Assembly: GCA_944385415.1 (NCBI GenBank)
Contig: CALWXC010000005.1
Span: 84,751-148,750, forward strand
From: an uncultured Oscillospiraceae bacterium
GTDB lineage: Bacteria; Bacillota; Clostridia; Oscillospirales; Oscillospiraceae
DNA: 64,000 nt
Direction: 5' to 3'
This document shows, in pieces, positions 1 through 7,771 of the stretch (positions are counted from its first letter, which is position 1; each line of letters begins with the position of its first letter). The translations under genes and the position numbers were made by a program. The notes under the pieces were generated by a model that was not told where the DNA came from, did not search any database, and saw only the letters and a program-made list of their open reading frames with translations.

Positions 1-4
1 TTGT

Positions 5-997
5 ATGGCCGGTATACGGGATGTGGCCCGCCAGGCCGGGGTGTCGCCCGCCACGGTCTCCCGGGTGATCAACGGCACCACGCCGGTGGCTGCCGACAAG
101 CGGGAACGGGTGCTGCGGGCCATTGAAGAGATGGGCTTTGTCCCCAATGAAGTGGCCCGGTCCCTGTTCAAGAAGTCCAGCAAGACCATTGGTGTGATCA
201 TTCCCAGCATTCGCAATCCCTACTTTACCCAGCTGGCCGACGTCATCGACGCAGCGGCCAAGGAGCGGGGATACCGCATCGTCCTATACAATGTCCACCA
301 CGATTTGGACCAGGAGCGGGCGGCCCTGCAAATGCTGGCGGCGGCCAATGCCGACGGCGTTATTGTGGCCTCCAACAACGAAGCGCTCCAGGAGGAGCTT
401 GCCCACTATCAAATGCCGGTGGTGGTGGTGGACGCCCTGTTCCAGACGCGGCAGGTCAACGCCTACCTTTACTGCGACTACTACCAGGGCGGACGATTGG
501 CGGCGGAACACCTGACAGCCTGCGGCTGCCGGAATCTGGTCTGCATCCGCGGTGTTCAGGGGCTTTATACGGCCCAGGCCCGCTATGAGGGCTACCGGGA
601 CTACTGCCGGGAGCACGGGTTGACGGAGCAGGTGGTGGAGTGCGACTACGATTTTGAAGCGGGTCTGTCCATGACGGAGGAGCTGCTGGAACGGTTTCCT
701 CAGGTGGACGGCATTGTTGCCTGTAACGACATGGTGGCCATCTCGGTCTATAAGATACTCCACAAGCGGAATATTGCGGTGCCGGATCAGATCCAATTGG
801 TGGGCTTCGATGATATTCATCTGGCCAGCCTGATCTCTCCGGAATTGACTACCATTCATCAACCCATTGACGCCATGGGCCGCCGGGCGGTGGAGGTCAT
901 TCTCAACGAGGGCCATCTGCCCAAGGAGGGGAGGCGGCAGAGTTTTCCCGTCTCTCTGGTTCCCAGGGAGACCACCAGAAGCAAGGAATCCCGGTAA
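5..997 (+). CDS. LacI-family transcriptional regulator
   Basis: This is a DNA-binding repressor or activator of the LacI/GalR family, 330 residues, the usual size. The N-terminus carries the family helix-turn-helix (IRDVARQAGVSPATVSRVIN, residues 4-23). The rest is a periplasmic-binding-protein-like effector domain, with VGFDDI near residue 262 as expected. The ATG at position 5 puts the HTH at the standard distance, so the gene appears complete although its promoter lies outside the window. The PfkB-family sugar kinase starts 52 bases downstream on the same strand, which suggests the regulator controls uptake or phosphorylation of a pentose or similar sugar. The effector cannot be read from the sequence. 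Confidence 0.93.
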   Translation: MAGIRDVARQAGVSPATVSRVINGTTPVAADKRERVLRAIEEMGFVPNEVARSLFKKSSKTIGVIIPSIRNPYFTQLADVIDAAAKERGYRIVLYNVHHDLDQERAALQMLAAANADGVIVASNNEALQEELAHYQMPVVVVDALFQTRQVNAYLYCDYYQGGRLAAEHLTACGCRNLVCIRGVQGLYTAQARYEGYRDYCREHGLTEQVVECDYDFEAGLSMTEELLERFPQVDGIVACNDMVAISVYKILHKRNIAVPDQIQLVGFDDIHLASLISPELTTIHQPIDAMGRRAVEVILNEGHLPKEGRRQSFPVSLVPRETTRSKESR

Positions 998-1049
998 CGC
1001 ATGGCCGCACGATGCACAGCGTACATAGAATTAAGGAGGAAGCGCACCC

Positions 1050-1937
1050 ATGAAGGTATTGAACATCGGCTCTCTGAACCTGGACCATGTGTACCAGGTG
1101 GACCACATCCTCATGCCCGGCGAGACGGAGTCCAGCTCCAGCCTGAACCACTTTTTGGGCGGCAAAGGCATGAACCAGTCCACGGCCTTGGCCAAAGCCG
1201 GGGTGGAGGTCTACCACGGCGGCATGATCGGCCAGGACGGACAGCCTTTTCTGGATGCCTGCAAGGAGTACGGCATCCACGATGAGTATTTGAAACAGAT
1301 TTCCGGCGAGACAGGCCACACCATCATTCAGATTGACCGCAACGCCCAAAACTGCATTCTGCTGTTCGGCGGCGCCAACCAGAAGCTGACCAAAGAGTAC
1401 ATTGACGAGACGCTGAGCCACTTTGACGCCGGAGACATTCTGCTGCTGCAAAACGAGGTCAATCTGCTGCCCTATATTGTGGACGCCGCCTATGCACGGG
1501 GGATGCAGATTGCACTGAACCCCTCGCCCTATGATGCAAAGCTGGACGCGGTGGACATGACGAAAATCTCCATTTTCCTTTTGAATGAGGTGGAGGGCAA
1601 CCAGATCACCGGACAGACGGAGCCGGAGGACATTCTGGCCGGTATGCGCCGGCGATTCCCCCATGCGAAAATCGTCCTGACGTTGGGCAGCGACGGCGCC
1701 ATTTATCAGGACGAGCATCAGAAACTGTTCCAGCCCATTTTTAAGGTACAGGCTGTGGATACCACCGCCGCCGGGGACACCTTCACAGGGTATTTCCTGG
1801 CGGGACTGGCTGAGGGTCTGGATATGGCAGAGGTTCTGCGCAGAAGTGCCAAGGCTGCCTCCATCGCCGTCACTCGGCCCGGCGCGGCGCCGTCCATCCC
1901 GTACCGGCAGGAGGTTCTGGACGCGCTGGCCCAGTAA
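1050..1937 (+). CDS. rbsK: Ribokinase-like PfkB-family sugar kinase
   Basis: ATP-dependent sugar kinase of the PfkB/ribokinase superfamily, 295 residues. The N-terminal substrate-binding region contains NHFLGGKGMNQSTALAKAG (first PfkB signature, near residues 29-47). The C-terminal signature DTTAAGDTFTGYFLAGL (about 237-253) holds the anion hole and catalytic Asp of the GAGD-type motif, written AAGD here. A good Shine-Dalgarno (AAGGAGGA, about 1033-1040) supports the start. It follows a LacI regulator, so the pair is probably a sugar-responsive unit. Ribose is the most likely substrate by overall resemblance, but a related pentose or nucleoside sugar is possible. No transporter lies in this window. 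Confidence 0.88.
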   Translation: MKVLNIGSLNLDHVYQVDHILMPGETESSSSLNHFLGGKGMNQSTALAKAGVEVYHGGMIGQDGQPFLDACKEYGIHDEYLKQISGETGHTIIQIDRNAQNCILLFGGANQKLTKEYIDETLSHFDAGDILLLQNEVNLLPYIVDAAYARGMQIALNPSPYDAKLDAVDMTKISIFLLNEVEGNQITGQTEPEDILAGMRRRFPHAKIVLTLGSDGAIYQDEHQKLFQPIFKVQAVDTTAAGDTFTGYFLAGLAEGLDMAEVLRRSAKAASIAVTRPGAAPSIPYRQEVLDALAQ

Positions 1938-1996
1938 AGAGGCCGTAAAGACCAGGGGAGAAATTCAAAATTTGTTTTGGAATCGTTCACGATTCA

Positions 1997-2017
1997 TTCA
2001 AAATTGCGGCCTATACT
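1997..2017 (+). promoter_or_regulatory. Promoter-like box 1 (TTCAAA-type, -10 TATACT)
   Basis: TTCAAAATTG lies so that its first T is exactly 15 bases before TATACT (2012-2017). The same layout recurs at 2227 and 2378. There is no good -35 at the classical position. This is a candidate start for a small transcript running into the hairpin at 2136-2166. Confidence 0.35.
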
Positions 2018-2135
2018 AAGGGTGTCAAAAGGAAATACAGTTTACCGGCCCGGACAGCATTGACCGGGGAGCCGACGGTAGACTTCCTCTTTGACTCATC
2101 TTATTCTCCTCTTTTCTCTTTCTTCAAACACGACA

Positions 2136-2166
2136 CGCACCCGGCGGAGACACTCCGCCGGGTGCG
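2136..2166. repeat. Perfect 14 bp stem hairpin
   Basis: CGCACCCGGCGGAG (2136-2149) pairs perfectly with 2153-2166 across a 3-base loop. No clear T-run follows, so it need not be a terminator. It may be the core of a structured RNA from the upstream box. Confidence 0.6.
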
Positions 2167-2226
2167 CACTCTGTCTGGAAAAAACAGAAGATGTTTCCAA
2201 TTTCTTTTCGAATGCTTCATAACCTG

Positions 2227-2247
2227 TTCAAATCTGCCCCCTAAAAT
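2227..2247 (+). promoter_or_regulatory. Promoter-like box 2 (TTCAAA-type, -10 TAAAAT)
   Basis: TTCAAATCTG followed by TAAAAT at 2242-2247, with the same 15-base offset as the boxes at 1997 and 2378. Confidence 0.3.
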
Positions 2248-2377
2248 CATAAGTGTTCCAGGCAGGGGACGGCGGGAACCCGCGGAGGATTTCGTGGGAG
2301 GGCGGCCCGCTGCGTGACAGCCTAGAACCCCCATTTGAAACAGGTTTTCAAAATTTTTCTGAATTATTAACACCTTG

Positions 2378-2398
2378 TTCAAATTTGTACCGTATACT
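2378..2398 (+). promoter_or_regulatory. Promoter-like box 3 (TTCAAA-type, -10 TATACT)
   Basis: TTCAAATTTG followed by TATACT at 2393-2398, with the same 15-base offset. Downstream are a pyrimidine-rich tract and then a hairpin whose arms flank 2494-2500, as in module 1. Confidence 0.35.
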
Positions 2399-2487
2399 GA
2401 CACCATCCAAACCGGGAGCTGCCCCCTCGGCTCACGGTTCTGGTAACCCCTCTTTTCTTTCTCTTTCTTTTTTCCAAGGAAACGGCT

Positions 2488-2573
2488 CGATGCTTCCCCG
2501 GCATCGGGCCGTTTCCCGTTGTCCGGAAAAGTGACATACAACGCGGAGTGGAACAGCGATAGAGCAGCGGGGG
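2488..2573. repeat. 86 bp direct repeat, copy 1
   Basis: Nearly identical to 2673-2757. It begins with a hairpin (CGATGC...GCATCG) and runs through a TTGTCCGGAAA block to the GCAGCGGGG end. In copy 1 the hairpin extends outward (AAACGGC with GCCGTTT) to a stem of about 14 bp with one mismatch. Confidence 0.85.
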
Positions 2574-2580
2574 ATGTGTG

Positions 2581-2668
2581 CAGGGGGCAAGGCCCCCTGC
2601 GCGTTCAATCAAAAAAGCCGCTCCCGAATGGGAGCGTAAGGGGGGCTGCTGCCAAGGGCGGCAGCCCC
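2581..2668. repeat. Cluster of three hairpins between the direct repeats
   Basis: Three inverted repeats occur in a row. They are CAGGGGGC with GCCCCCTG (2581-2599), CGCTCCC with GGGAGCG (2619-2636) and GGGGCTGCTGCC with GGCGGCAGCCCC (2642-2668, one wobble pair). They resemble REP-type intergenic repeats rather than a terminator. Confidence 0.55.
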
Positions 2669-2672
2669 GACC

Positions 2673-2757
2673 CGATGCTTCCCCGGCATCGGGTCGTTTC
2701 CCGTTGTCCGGAAAGTGACATACAACGCGGAGTGAAACAGCGATAGAGCAGCGGGGG
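2673..2757. repeat. 86 bp direct repeat, copy 2
   Basis: Second copy of the 2488-2573 sequence, differing by a few bases and one indel. The copies are separated by about 100 bp that contain three further hairpins. Confidence 0.85.
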
Positions 2758-2889
2758 TATTGGGCCATTCTCATTGGCAGAGGGCGGCGCTTTCCTATAA
2801 TTTTTCTGAAATACCTGCCGAAATAGAGTATAGGTAAACGAAATTAGCTGGGCTGATTGTATTTAAGAGAAACGGAAAGGAGAATGGGT

Positions 2890-3627
2890 ATGCCATTGAT
2901 CATAGGGCAATTGCCCAGATTACCGGATGCGCTGGTCAATACCGGTTGGGTCAAGGAGCTGGATGTGTCCAATCAGGGCGGCGGTCAGCAGACGCCCACG
3001 GTTGTGGGAGAAAAGCTGCAATCGCTCAAGGGGGTCAAGCTGGATCAGGTGGATTTGAGCAAGGCCATACCGCTGGACCCGCAATTTGGAGAGAACATCC
3101 AGTATGATCTGGACAGTTCGCTGGTGGTGAAAGGCCGGCAGGACTTTGTGGAGTTCACAGATGAAACCGTGTCGGAGAAAGCGCAGGAGCTGGCTGCACG
3201 TATGACAGAGTATCCCACCGGGGTGAAATTCTCCATTGACGGGCTGGGTATGGACCAGCTTGCGGAGCTGTTCGGCAACATCGGCAAGGACCTGGACAGC
3301 GCGTTTGCAGCCGGGGAACTTTCGGAACAGGAATATGCCGACCTGAACAAAGGGCTGGAGGCCTACAGCGCATTTATGACGGAAAAGTCGGAACAGCAAA
3401 AAGCATCGTTTGCTGTCATGAAGCAGACGGCCAAGGCCACAGACGCCAAGATCCGCAGCGGCGCTTCGGAGCAGGAAATGGAAGACTATGCGGCGATGGT
3501 GCGGGAAAAGTGGCAGGAGAAGATCAACGAATACCTGGAAGAACATTCGCTTGACCGGACGGCCCTGAGCCAGATGGTTGCCGCCATTCGCGGCGGAACC
3601 AATACGGCGTTTCAGATCCTGGCGTAA
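2890..3627 (+). CDS. Hypothetical protein, soluble, 245 aa
   Basis: I do not recognise this protein. It has no signal peptide or membrane segment and is rich in charged helical segments in the C-terminal half (about residues 130-240). That half includes a Glu/Gln/Lys-rich stretch likely to form coiled helices. The AAAGGAG at 2876-2882 sits 7 bases before the ATG at 2890 and only 1 base from the ATG at 2884, so I chose 2890 (starting MPLIIGQLP). It stands alone, after the repeat-rich intergenic region and before a strong terminator. Codon use matches the neighbours, and the full-length frame with a good ribosome binding site argues that it is a real gene. Confidence 0.75.
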   Translation: MPLIIGQLPRLPDALVNTGWVKELDVSNQGGGQQTPTVVGEKLQSLKGVKLDQVDLSKAIPLDPQFGENIQYDLDSSLVVKGRQDFVEFTDETVSEKAQELAARMTEYPTGVKFSIDGLGMDQLAELFGNIGKDLDSAFAAGELSEQEYADLNKGLEAYSAFMTEKSEQQKASFAVMKQTAKATDAKIRSGASEQEMEDYAAMVREKWQEKINEYLEEHSLDRTALSQMVAAIRGGTNTAFQILA

Positions 3628-3697
3628 TGTGCGCCGGTCCGGACTTGCTGCACCAACGGCCTTTCGTACCGTTTCTGTCGGCACAGGATGGACAGAC

Positions 3698-3746
3698 AAA
3701 AACCGGCGGTATGCTCCCGGAGCGGGCGGCATACCGCCGGTTTTTT
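3698..3746 (+). terminator. Intrinsic terminator after the 245 aa gene
   Basis: AAAACCGGCGGTATG (3699-3713) pairs with CATACCGCCGGTTTT (from 3730) and is followed by a T6 run. The long stem also ends in A-rich sequence upstream, so it could work in both directions. Confidence 0.85.
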
Positions 3747-3954
3747 ATGGCGTCCCGTTTGTAGCCGGAAGGAGCGCCGGTTATTGTGGGCGGCGCTCCG
3801 GCGGACCTGCTGGTTGGCCCGTTCCGTCGGGAGGTACGGTCCCGCAGTGTCTCCGGCTGTAGCCCTTTGCTGTGATAGGGGAGGAATCGCCCTAATTTGT
3901 TCGTCATTATGCCCAAATATTCGACATTCCCACCACTTTGTCGGAAAAATTTCC

Positions 3955-3982
3955 TTGACTTATGGTTCCCAGGTGCTAAAAT
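3955..3982 (+). promoter_or_regulatory. Promoter of the fatty-acid synthesis operon
   Basis: TTGACT (3955-3960), a 16-base spacer and TAAAAT (3977-3982) form a good sigma-A promoter about 60 bases before acpP. The preceding 200 bases (3747-3950) hold no other feature I can support. Confidence 0.7.
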
Positions 3983-3990
3983 AAGAAAGA

Positions 3991-4012
3991 TTAAATATTT
4001 AAAAATTTTTAA
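3991..4012. promoter_or_regulatory. AT-rich palindromes downstream of the fab promoter, candidate operator
   Basis: Two overlapping perfect palindromes, TTAAATATTTAA (3991-4002) and TTAAAAATTTTTAA (3999-4012), lie just downstream of the expected transcription start. MarR-type fatty-acid regulators (FabT) bind AT-rich palindromes at fab promoters, and a MarR gene closes this operon. Binding by that protein is inference. Confidence 0.4.
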
Positions 4013-4042
4013 CTATTGTCGAGAACAGACGGAGGAATTTCA

Positions 4043-4273
4043 ATGAAGTTCGATCTGGTACGGGACGTGATCGTGGAGACGCTCAACTGCGACCTCAGCG
4101 ACGTCACCGAGGACGCCCGGCTGCGGGAGGATCTCCACGCCGACTCCCTGGCGGCGGTGGAGCTGTGCATGGCCCTGGAAGAGGCCACCGGCGTCACCAT
4201 TGAGGATGAACGGCTGCCCCAAATGCTGACCGTCGGAGATATTCTGCAATACTTAAAGGAACATACGGAGTGA
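4043..4273 (+). CDS. acpP: Acyl carrier protein
   Basis: Small acidic carrier (76 residues) that holds growing acyl chains on a 4'-phosphopantetheine arm during type II fatty-acid synthesis. The attachment site is Ser35 in HADSLAAVEL, a variant of the DSL motif. GGAGGAA precedes the ATG at 4043, which I chose over the longer frame beginning at 4016 because it gives the standard ACP N-terminus and has the ribosome binding site. It is the first gene of the fab/acc operon, with accB starting 4 bases after its stop. Confidence 0.95.
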   Translation: MKFDLVRDVIVETLNCDLSDVTEDARLREDLHADSLAAVELCMALEEATGVTIEDERLPQMLTVGDILQYLKEHTE

Positions 4274-4277
4274 AATT

Positions 4278-4724
4278 ATGGAGAAGCAAGATCTGTTTGA
4301 ATTGATGGACCGGTTCGCCCGCAGCGGCTTGCAGCGCATGGCATTGCAGGACGGCGACTTTACCCTGGAGCTGGAAAAGCCCGCCCCCATTGTAGCCGCG
4401 CCCGCGGCTGCTCCTGTAGCTGCCGTTTCCGCGACTGCGGTTTCCGCCGCTGCCGCTGTGGTCGAGGCCCCCACTGTGGACAACGCCCTCTATGTGAAGG
4501 CCCCTCTGGTGGGTACCTACTACGCCGCGTCCTCTCCCGACGCCGCCCCCTATGTCCGGGTGGGCGACCGGGTGGAAAAGGGTCAGACCCTGTGCCTCAT
4601 CGAAGCCATGAAAACCATGAATGAAATTCCCGCCCCCTGCGATCTCCTGGTGGAGGAGATTCTGGTGGATAACGGCGCTTTGGTGGCCTTTGATGCCCCC
4701 ATCCTCCGGTACAGCCATGTTTAA
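4278..4724 (+). CDS. accB: Biotin carboxyl carrier protein of acetyl-CoA carboxylase
   Basis: Carries biotin between the carboxylase and carboxyltransferase parts of acetyl-CoA carboxylase, the malonyl-CoA source for this operon. Of its 148 residues, 1-35 form a short N-terminal domain, about 36-68 an Ala/Val/Pro-rich flexible linker, and 70-148 the biotinyl domain. The target lysine is Lys112 in IEAMKTMNEI. The last bases overlap the start of accC by 8, pointing to translational coupling. Confidence 0.95.
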   Translation: MEKQDLFELMDRFARSGLQRMALQDGDFTLELEKPAPIVAAPAAAPVAAVSATAVSAAAAVVEAPTVDNALYVKAPLVGTYYAASSPDAAPYVRVGDRVEKGQTLCLIEAMKTMNEIPAPCDLLVEEILVDNGALVAFDAPILRYSHV

Positions 4725-6099
4725 GAAAATCCTCATTGCCAACCGCGGCGAAATCGCCGCGCGGATTCTGCGGGCCTGCCGGGAAATGGGCATCGAGGCT
4801 GTCACTGTCTACTCCACCGCCGACGCCGATTCCCTCCATGTGCTCTTTGCCGAGCAGTCCGTCTGCATCGGTCCCCCCCGGGCCGGTGACAGCTACCTCA
4901 ATATGGATGCCATCCTGACGGTGGCCAAGGCCACGGGCTGCGACGCCATCCATCCCGGCTACGGCTTCCTGTCGGAAAACGACGCTTTTGCCGACGCCTG
5001 CCGGGATGCCGGTATCGCGTTCATCGGCCCCAGCGGCGATGTCATCCGCAAGATGGGAAACAAATCCGCCGCACGGGCGCTGATGCAGTCCGTGGGCGTG
5101 CCGGTGGTGCCCGGCTCCGACGGTCTGGTCCGGGACGAGGACGAGGCCGTCAAGGTCGGTGCGCGCATCGGCTACCCGGTACTCATCAAAGCCGCTGCCG
5201 GCGGCGGCGGACGCGGTATGCGCCGCGTCTATGAGCCGTCGGAAATGCGGGACCTGTTCCGGGAGGCCATGGCCGAGTCCGTGGCCTGCTTCGGCAGCGA
5301 TGAAATGTACATCGAAAAGCTGATTCTCAACCCCCGCCACATCGAATTTCAGATTCTGGCAGATAAATACGGCAACGTCATCCAGCTTGGCGAGCGGGAT
5401 TGCTCCGTCCAGCGGAAGAACCAGAAGCTCCTGGAGGAGACACCGTCCCACGCTTTGACGCCGGACCTGCGCAAGCGCATGGGCGACGCCGCCGTGCGGG
5501 CGGCCAAGGCTGCTGGTTACGAAAACGCCGGTACCATTGAATTTGTGCTGGCCCCCAACAAGGAATTCTATTTCATTGAAATGAACACCCGCATTCAGGT
5601 GGAACACCCGGTCACGGAGATGGTCACTTCCATGGATTTGGTGCGGGAGCAAATCCGCATTGCCGCCGGTCTCAAGCTGAGCCGCACCCAGGAGGAAGTG
5701 GAGCTGCGGGGCCACGCCATCGAATGTCGCATCAACGCCGAGAATCCGGCCAAGGAGTTTGCGCCCTGCCCCGGCAAGGCCAGTTTCCTCTATTTCCCCG
5801 GCGGTCCCGGCGTCCGCGTCGATACCTGTATGTATAACGGCTATGAGATTCCGCCGTTCTATGACTCCATGGTGGGTAAAATCATCGTCTGGGCCCCCAC
5901 CCGGCTGGAGGCCATCCGGCGGATGCGCCGCTGCCTGGAGGAATTGACCATCGACGGCGTCCAGACCAATGCCGAATTGATGCACCAGATTCTCTATCAT
6001 CCCGTCTTTGTCCGCGGCAACTATACCACCGCCTTCCTGGAAGAGCATTTGCCGACCATGCTGGAGTGGATGGCCCGCATAGAGGAGAGTGAAGCATGA
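4717..6099 (+). CDS. accC: Acetyl-CoA carboxylase, biotin carboxylase subunit
   Basis: Carboxylates the biotin on AccB using ATP and bicarbonate. The ATG at 4717 gives a 460-residue protein, the family size. It begins MFKKILIANRGEIAARI, the canonical N-terminus, and the longer frame from 4621 is only an upstream extension. Visible motifs are the Gly-rich ATP-grasp loop AAGGGGRGM (about 160-168), the GERDCSVQRKNQK segment (about 225-237) and EMNTRIQVEHPVTE, which holds catalytic Glu and Arg residues. It overlaps accB by 8 bases and accD by 4 (ATGA). Confidence 0.96.
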   Translation: MFKKILIANRGEIAARILRACREMGIEAVTVYSTADADSLHVLFAEQSVCIGPPRAGDSYLNMDAILTVAKATGCDAIHPGYGFLSENDAFADACRDAGIAFIGPSGDVIRKMGNKSAARALMQSVGVPVVPGSDGLVRDEDEAVKVGARIGYPVLIKAAAGGGGRGMRRVYEPSEMRDLFREAMAESVACFGSDEMYIEKLILNPRHIEFQILADKYGNVIQLGERDCSVQRKNQKLLEETPSHALTPDLRKRMGDAAVRAAKAAGYENAGTIEFVLAPNKEFYFIEMNTRIQVEHPVTEMVTSMDLVREQIRIAAGLKLSRTQEEVELRGHAIECRINAENPAKEFAPCPGKASFLYFPGGPGVRVDTCMYNGYEIPPFYDSMVGKIIVWAPTRLEAIRRMRRCLEELTIDGVQTNAELMHQILYHPVFVRGNYTTAFLEEHLPTMLEWMARIEESEA

Positions 6100-6959
6100 T
6101 CCCCGTATTCAACAAGCGCCGCAAACACATGCTGGCCATGAAGGCCATGCGGGAGGGACAGATTCCGGCGGCCAGCCCCGTGGAGGTCACTTGCCCCAAG
6201 TGCCAGACTGCCACGGCCCGGCAGCAGCTGAGCCGCAACCAGTACGTCTGCCCCAACTGCGGCCACCATTTTCCCATCGGCGCGTATTTCCGTCTCAGCC
6301 TGATTCTCGATTCCGGCTCCTTCCGGGAACTGGACGAGAACCTGACCTCCGCCGATCCCATGGAGTTCCCCGGCTACAGTGAAAAGCTGGACCAATGCCG
6401 TCAGAAAACGGGCCTGTCCGAAGCCGTGGTCACGGCCACAGGCCGCATTGAGGGCCGTAAGGTGGCTGTTGCGGTGCTGGACAGCCGGTTCCTCATGGGC
6501 AGCATGAGCGCCGCCGTGGGCGAAAAGGTCACGCGGCTCATCGAACATGCCACCCGTAATCGTCTGCCCGTGGTGATTTTCTCTGCCAGCGGCGGCGCCC
6601 GGATGCAGGAGGGCATTCTGTCTTTGATGCAGATGGCCAAGACCAGCGCGGCCTTGGCCCGCCACAGCCAGAAAGGCGGCCTCTTTATCTCGGTCCTGAC
6701 AGACCCCACCACCGGCGGCGTCACCGCTAGCTTTGCCAGCCTGGGCGACATCACCCTGGCCGAGCCGGGGGCGCTGATCGGCTTTGCCGGTCCCCGGGTC
6801 ATCGAACAGACCATCGGCCAGAAGCTCCCCGAGGGCTTCCAGAGAGCCGAATATCTGGAGGAACACGGCTTTGTGGACCAGATCGTGCCCCGAAAGCAGA
6901 TGCGTGCCGTTCTGGCCCAGCTATTGACACTCCACTATCGAGGAGGTGCCGCCCAATGA
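6096..6959 (+). CDS. accD: Acetyl-CoA carboxylase, carboxyltransferase beta subunit
   Basis: Transfers the carboxyl group from biotin to acetyl-CoA together with AccA. The protein has 287 residues. The N-terminal zinc ribbon is intact (CPKC near residue 31 and CPNC near 51). The crotonase-like fold follows, with [11 protein letters not shown] around 164-174 forming the acyl-CoA oxyanion region and [12 protein letters not shown] around 206-217. It is joined to accC and accA by ATGA overlaps on both sides, as expected for subunits made in fixed proportion. Confidence 0.96.
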   Translation: MIPVFNKRRKHMLAMKAMREGQIPAASPVEVTCPKCQTATARQQLSRNQYVCPNCGHHFPIGAYFRLSLILDSGSFRELDENLTSADPMEFPGYSEKLDQCRQKTGLSEAVVTATGRIEGRKVAVAVLDSRFLMGSMSAAVGEKVTRLIEHATRNRLPVVIFSASGGARMQEGILSLMQMAKTSAALARHSQKGGLFISVLTDPTTGGVTASFASLGDITLAEPGALIGFAGPRVIEQTIGQKLPEGFQRAEYLEEHGFVDQIVPRKQMRAVLAQLLTLHYRGGAAQ

Positions 6960-7771
6960 GCAATCTGACTCCGGCCCAGCGGGTGACCATCGCCCGCCAC
7001 GAGGGCCGTCCCGGCGTGGCCGACTACATCGAGCACCTGTTTACGGACTTTTTTGAGCAGAAAGGCGACCGCCAGTGCCGGGAGGACCCCAGCATTCTCG
7101 GCGGCATTGCCCTGTTCCACGGGAAGCCTGTCACCGTCATTGGCACCCGCAAGGGCAAGAATTTGCAGGAAAATCTCAAGTGCAATTTCGGTATGCCCGG
7201 TCCGGAAGGATACCGCAAGGCACTGCGGATTATGAAGCAGGCCGAGAAGTTCGGGCGGCCCATTCTCACATTCATCGACACCCCTGGCGCGTATCCCGGC
7301 CTGGAGGCCGAGGCCAGAGGCCAGGGCGAGGCCATCGCCCGGAACCTCTTTGAAATGAGCCAGCTGTCGGTGCCCATTGTGGCCGTTATCACCGGCGAGG
7401 GCAACAGCGGCGGCGCGTTGGCTTTGGGTGTGGCCGATACGGTGCTGATGCTGGAAAACGCCGTCTATTCCATTCTGTCCCCCGAGGGTTTCGCCTCCAT
7501 TCTCTGGAAGGATTCCAGCCGCAGCGGCGAGGCCTGCGAACTCATGAAGCTGACGGCGGAGGACCTGCTGGAACAGAAGGTCATTGACGCCATCATTCCT
7601 GAGCCGGAGGGCGGCGCCCATATGGACGTGGAAGCCCAGATGGCCGCCGTGGATCAGGCGTTGACGGCGGCGCTGAACAGCCTGCAAAAGATCAGCGATA
7701 TCAGCATTGCCGGTCAGCGGTACAAGAAATTCAGAGCCATGGGAGGCAACGGATATTATGATGGGAATTAA
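6956..7771 (+). CDS. accA: Acetyl-CoA carboxylase, carboxyltransferase alpha subunit
   Basis: Partner of AccD in the carboxyltransferase, 271 residues. The sequence contains [27 protein letters not shown] and [11 protein letters not shown] segments typical of AccA, followed by [12 protein letters not shown], which forms an oxyanion hole. It is somewhat shorter than the Escherichia coli protein at the N-terminus, as is common in Clostridia. The start overlaps accD (ATGA), and the end overlaps the fabH start by 14 bases. Confidence 0.95.
   Translation: MSNLTPAQRVTIARHEGRPGVADYIEHLFTDFFEQKGDRQCREDPSILGGIALFHGKPVTVIGTRKGKNLQENLKCNFGMPGPEGYRKALRIMKQAEKFGRPILTFIDTPGAYPGLEAEARGQGEAIARNLFEMSQLSVPIVAVITGEGNSGGALALGVADTVLMLENAVYSILSPEGFASILWKDSSRSGEACELMKLTAEDLLEQKVIDAIIPEPEGGAHMDVEAQMAAVDQALTAALNSLQKISDISIAGQRYKKFRAMGGNGYYDGN

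Larger units (their letters stand above)
1938..2889. other. 952 bp gene-free region with promoter-like boxes, hairpins and repeats
   Basis: No open reading frame here looks like a real gene. The stretch holds three similarly spaced promoter-like boxes (1997-2017, 2227-2247, 2378-2398). It also holds pyrimidine-rich tracts near 2095-2123 and 2445-2475, and strong hairpins at 2136-2166, 2581-2599, 2619-2636 and 2642-2668. An 86 bp sequence occurs twice (2488-2573 and 2673-2757). The pattern fits one or more small non-coding RNAs or a repeat cluster. I cannot assign it to a known RNA family. Confidence 0.6.

Noticed and set aside
2225..2390. GTTCAAATC/T motifs resembling tRNA T-loops
   Set aside because: The flanking bases do not form a 5 bp T-stem, and no acceptor or anticodon arms surround them. 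They were kept only as promoter-like boxes.
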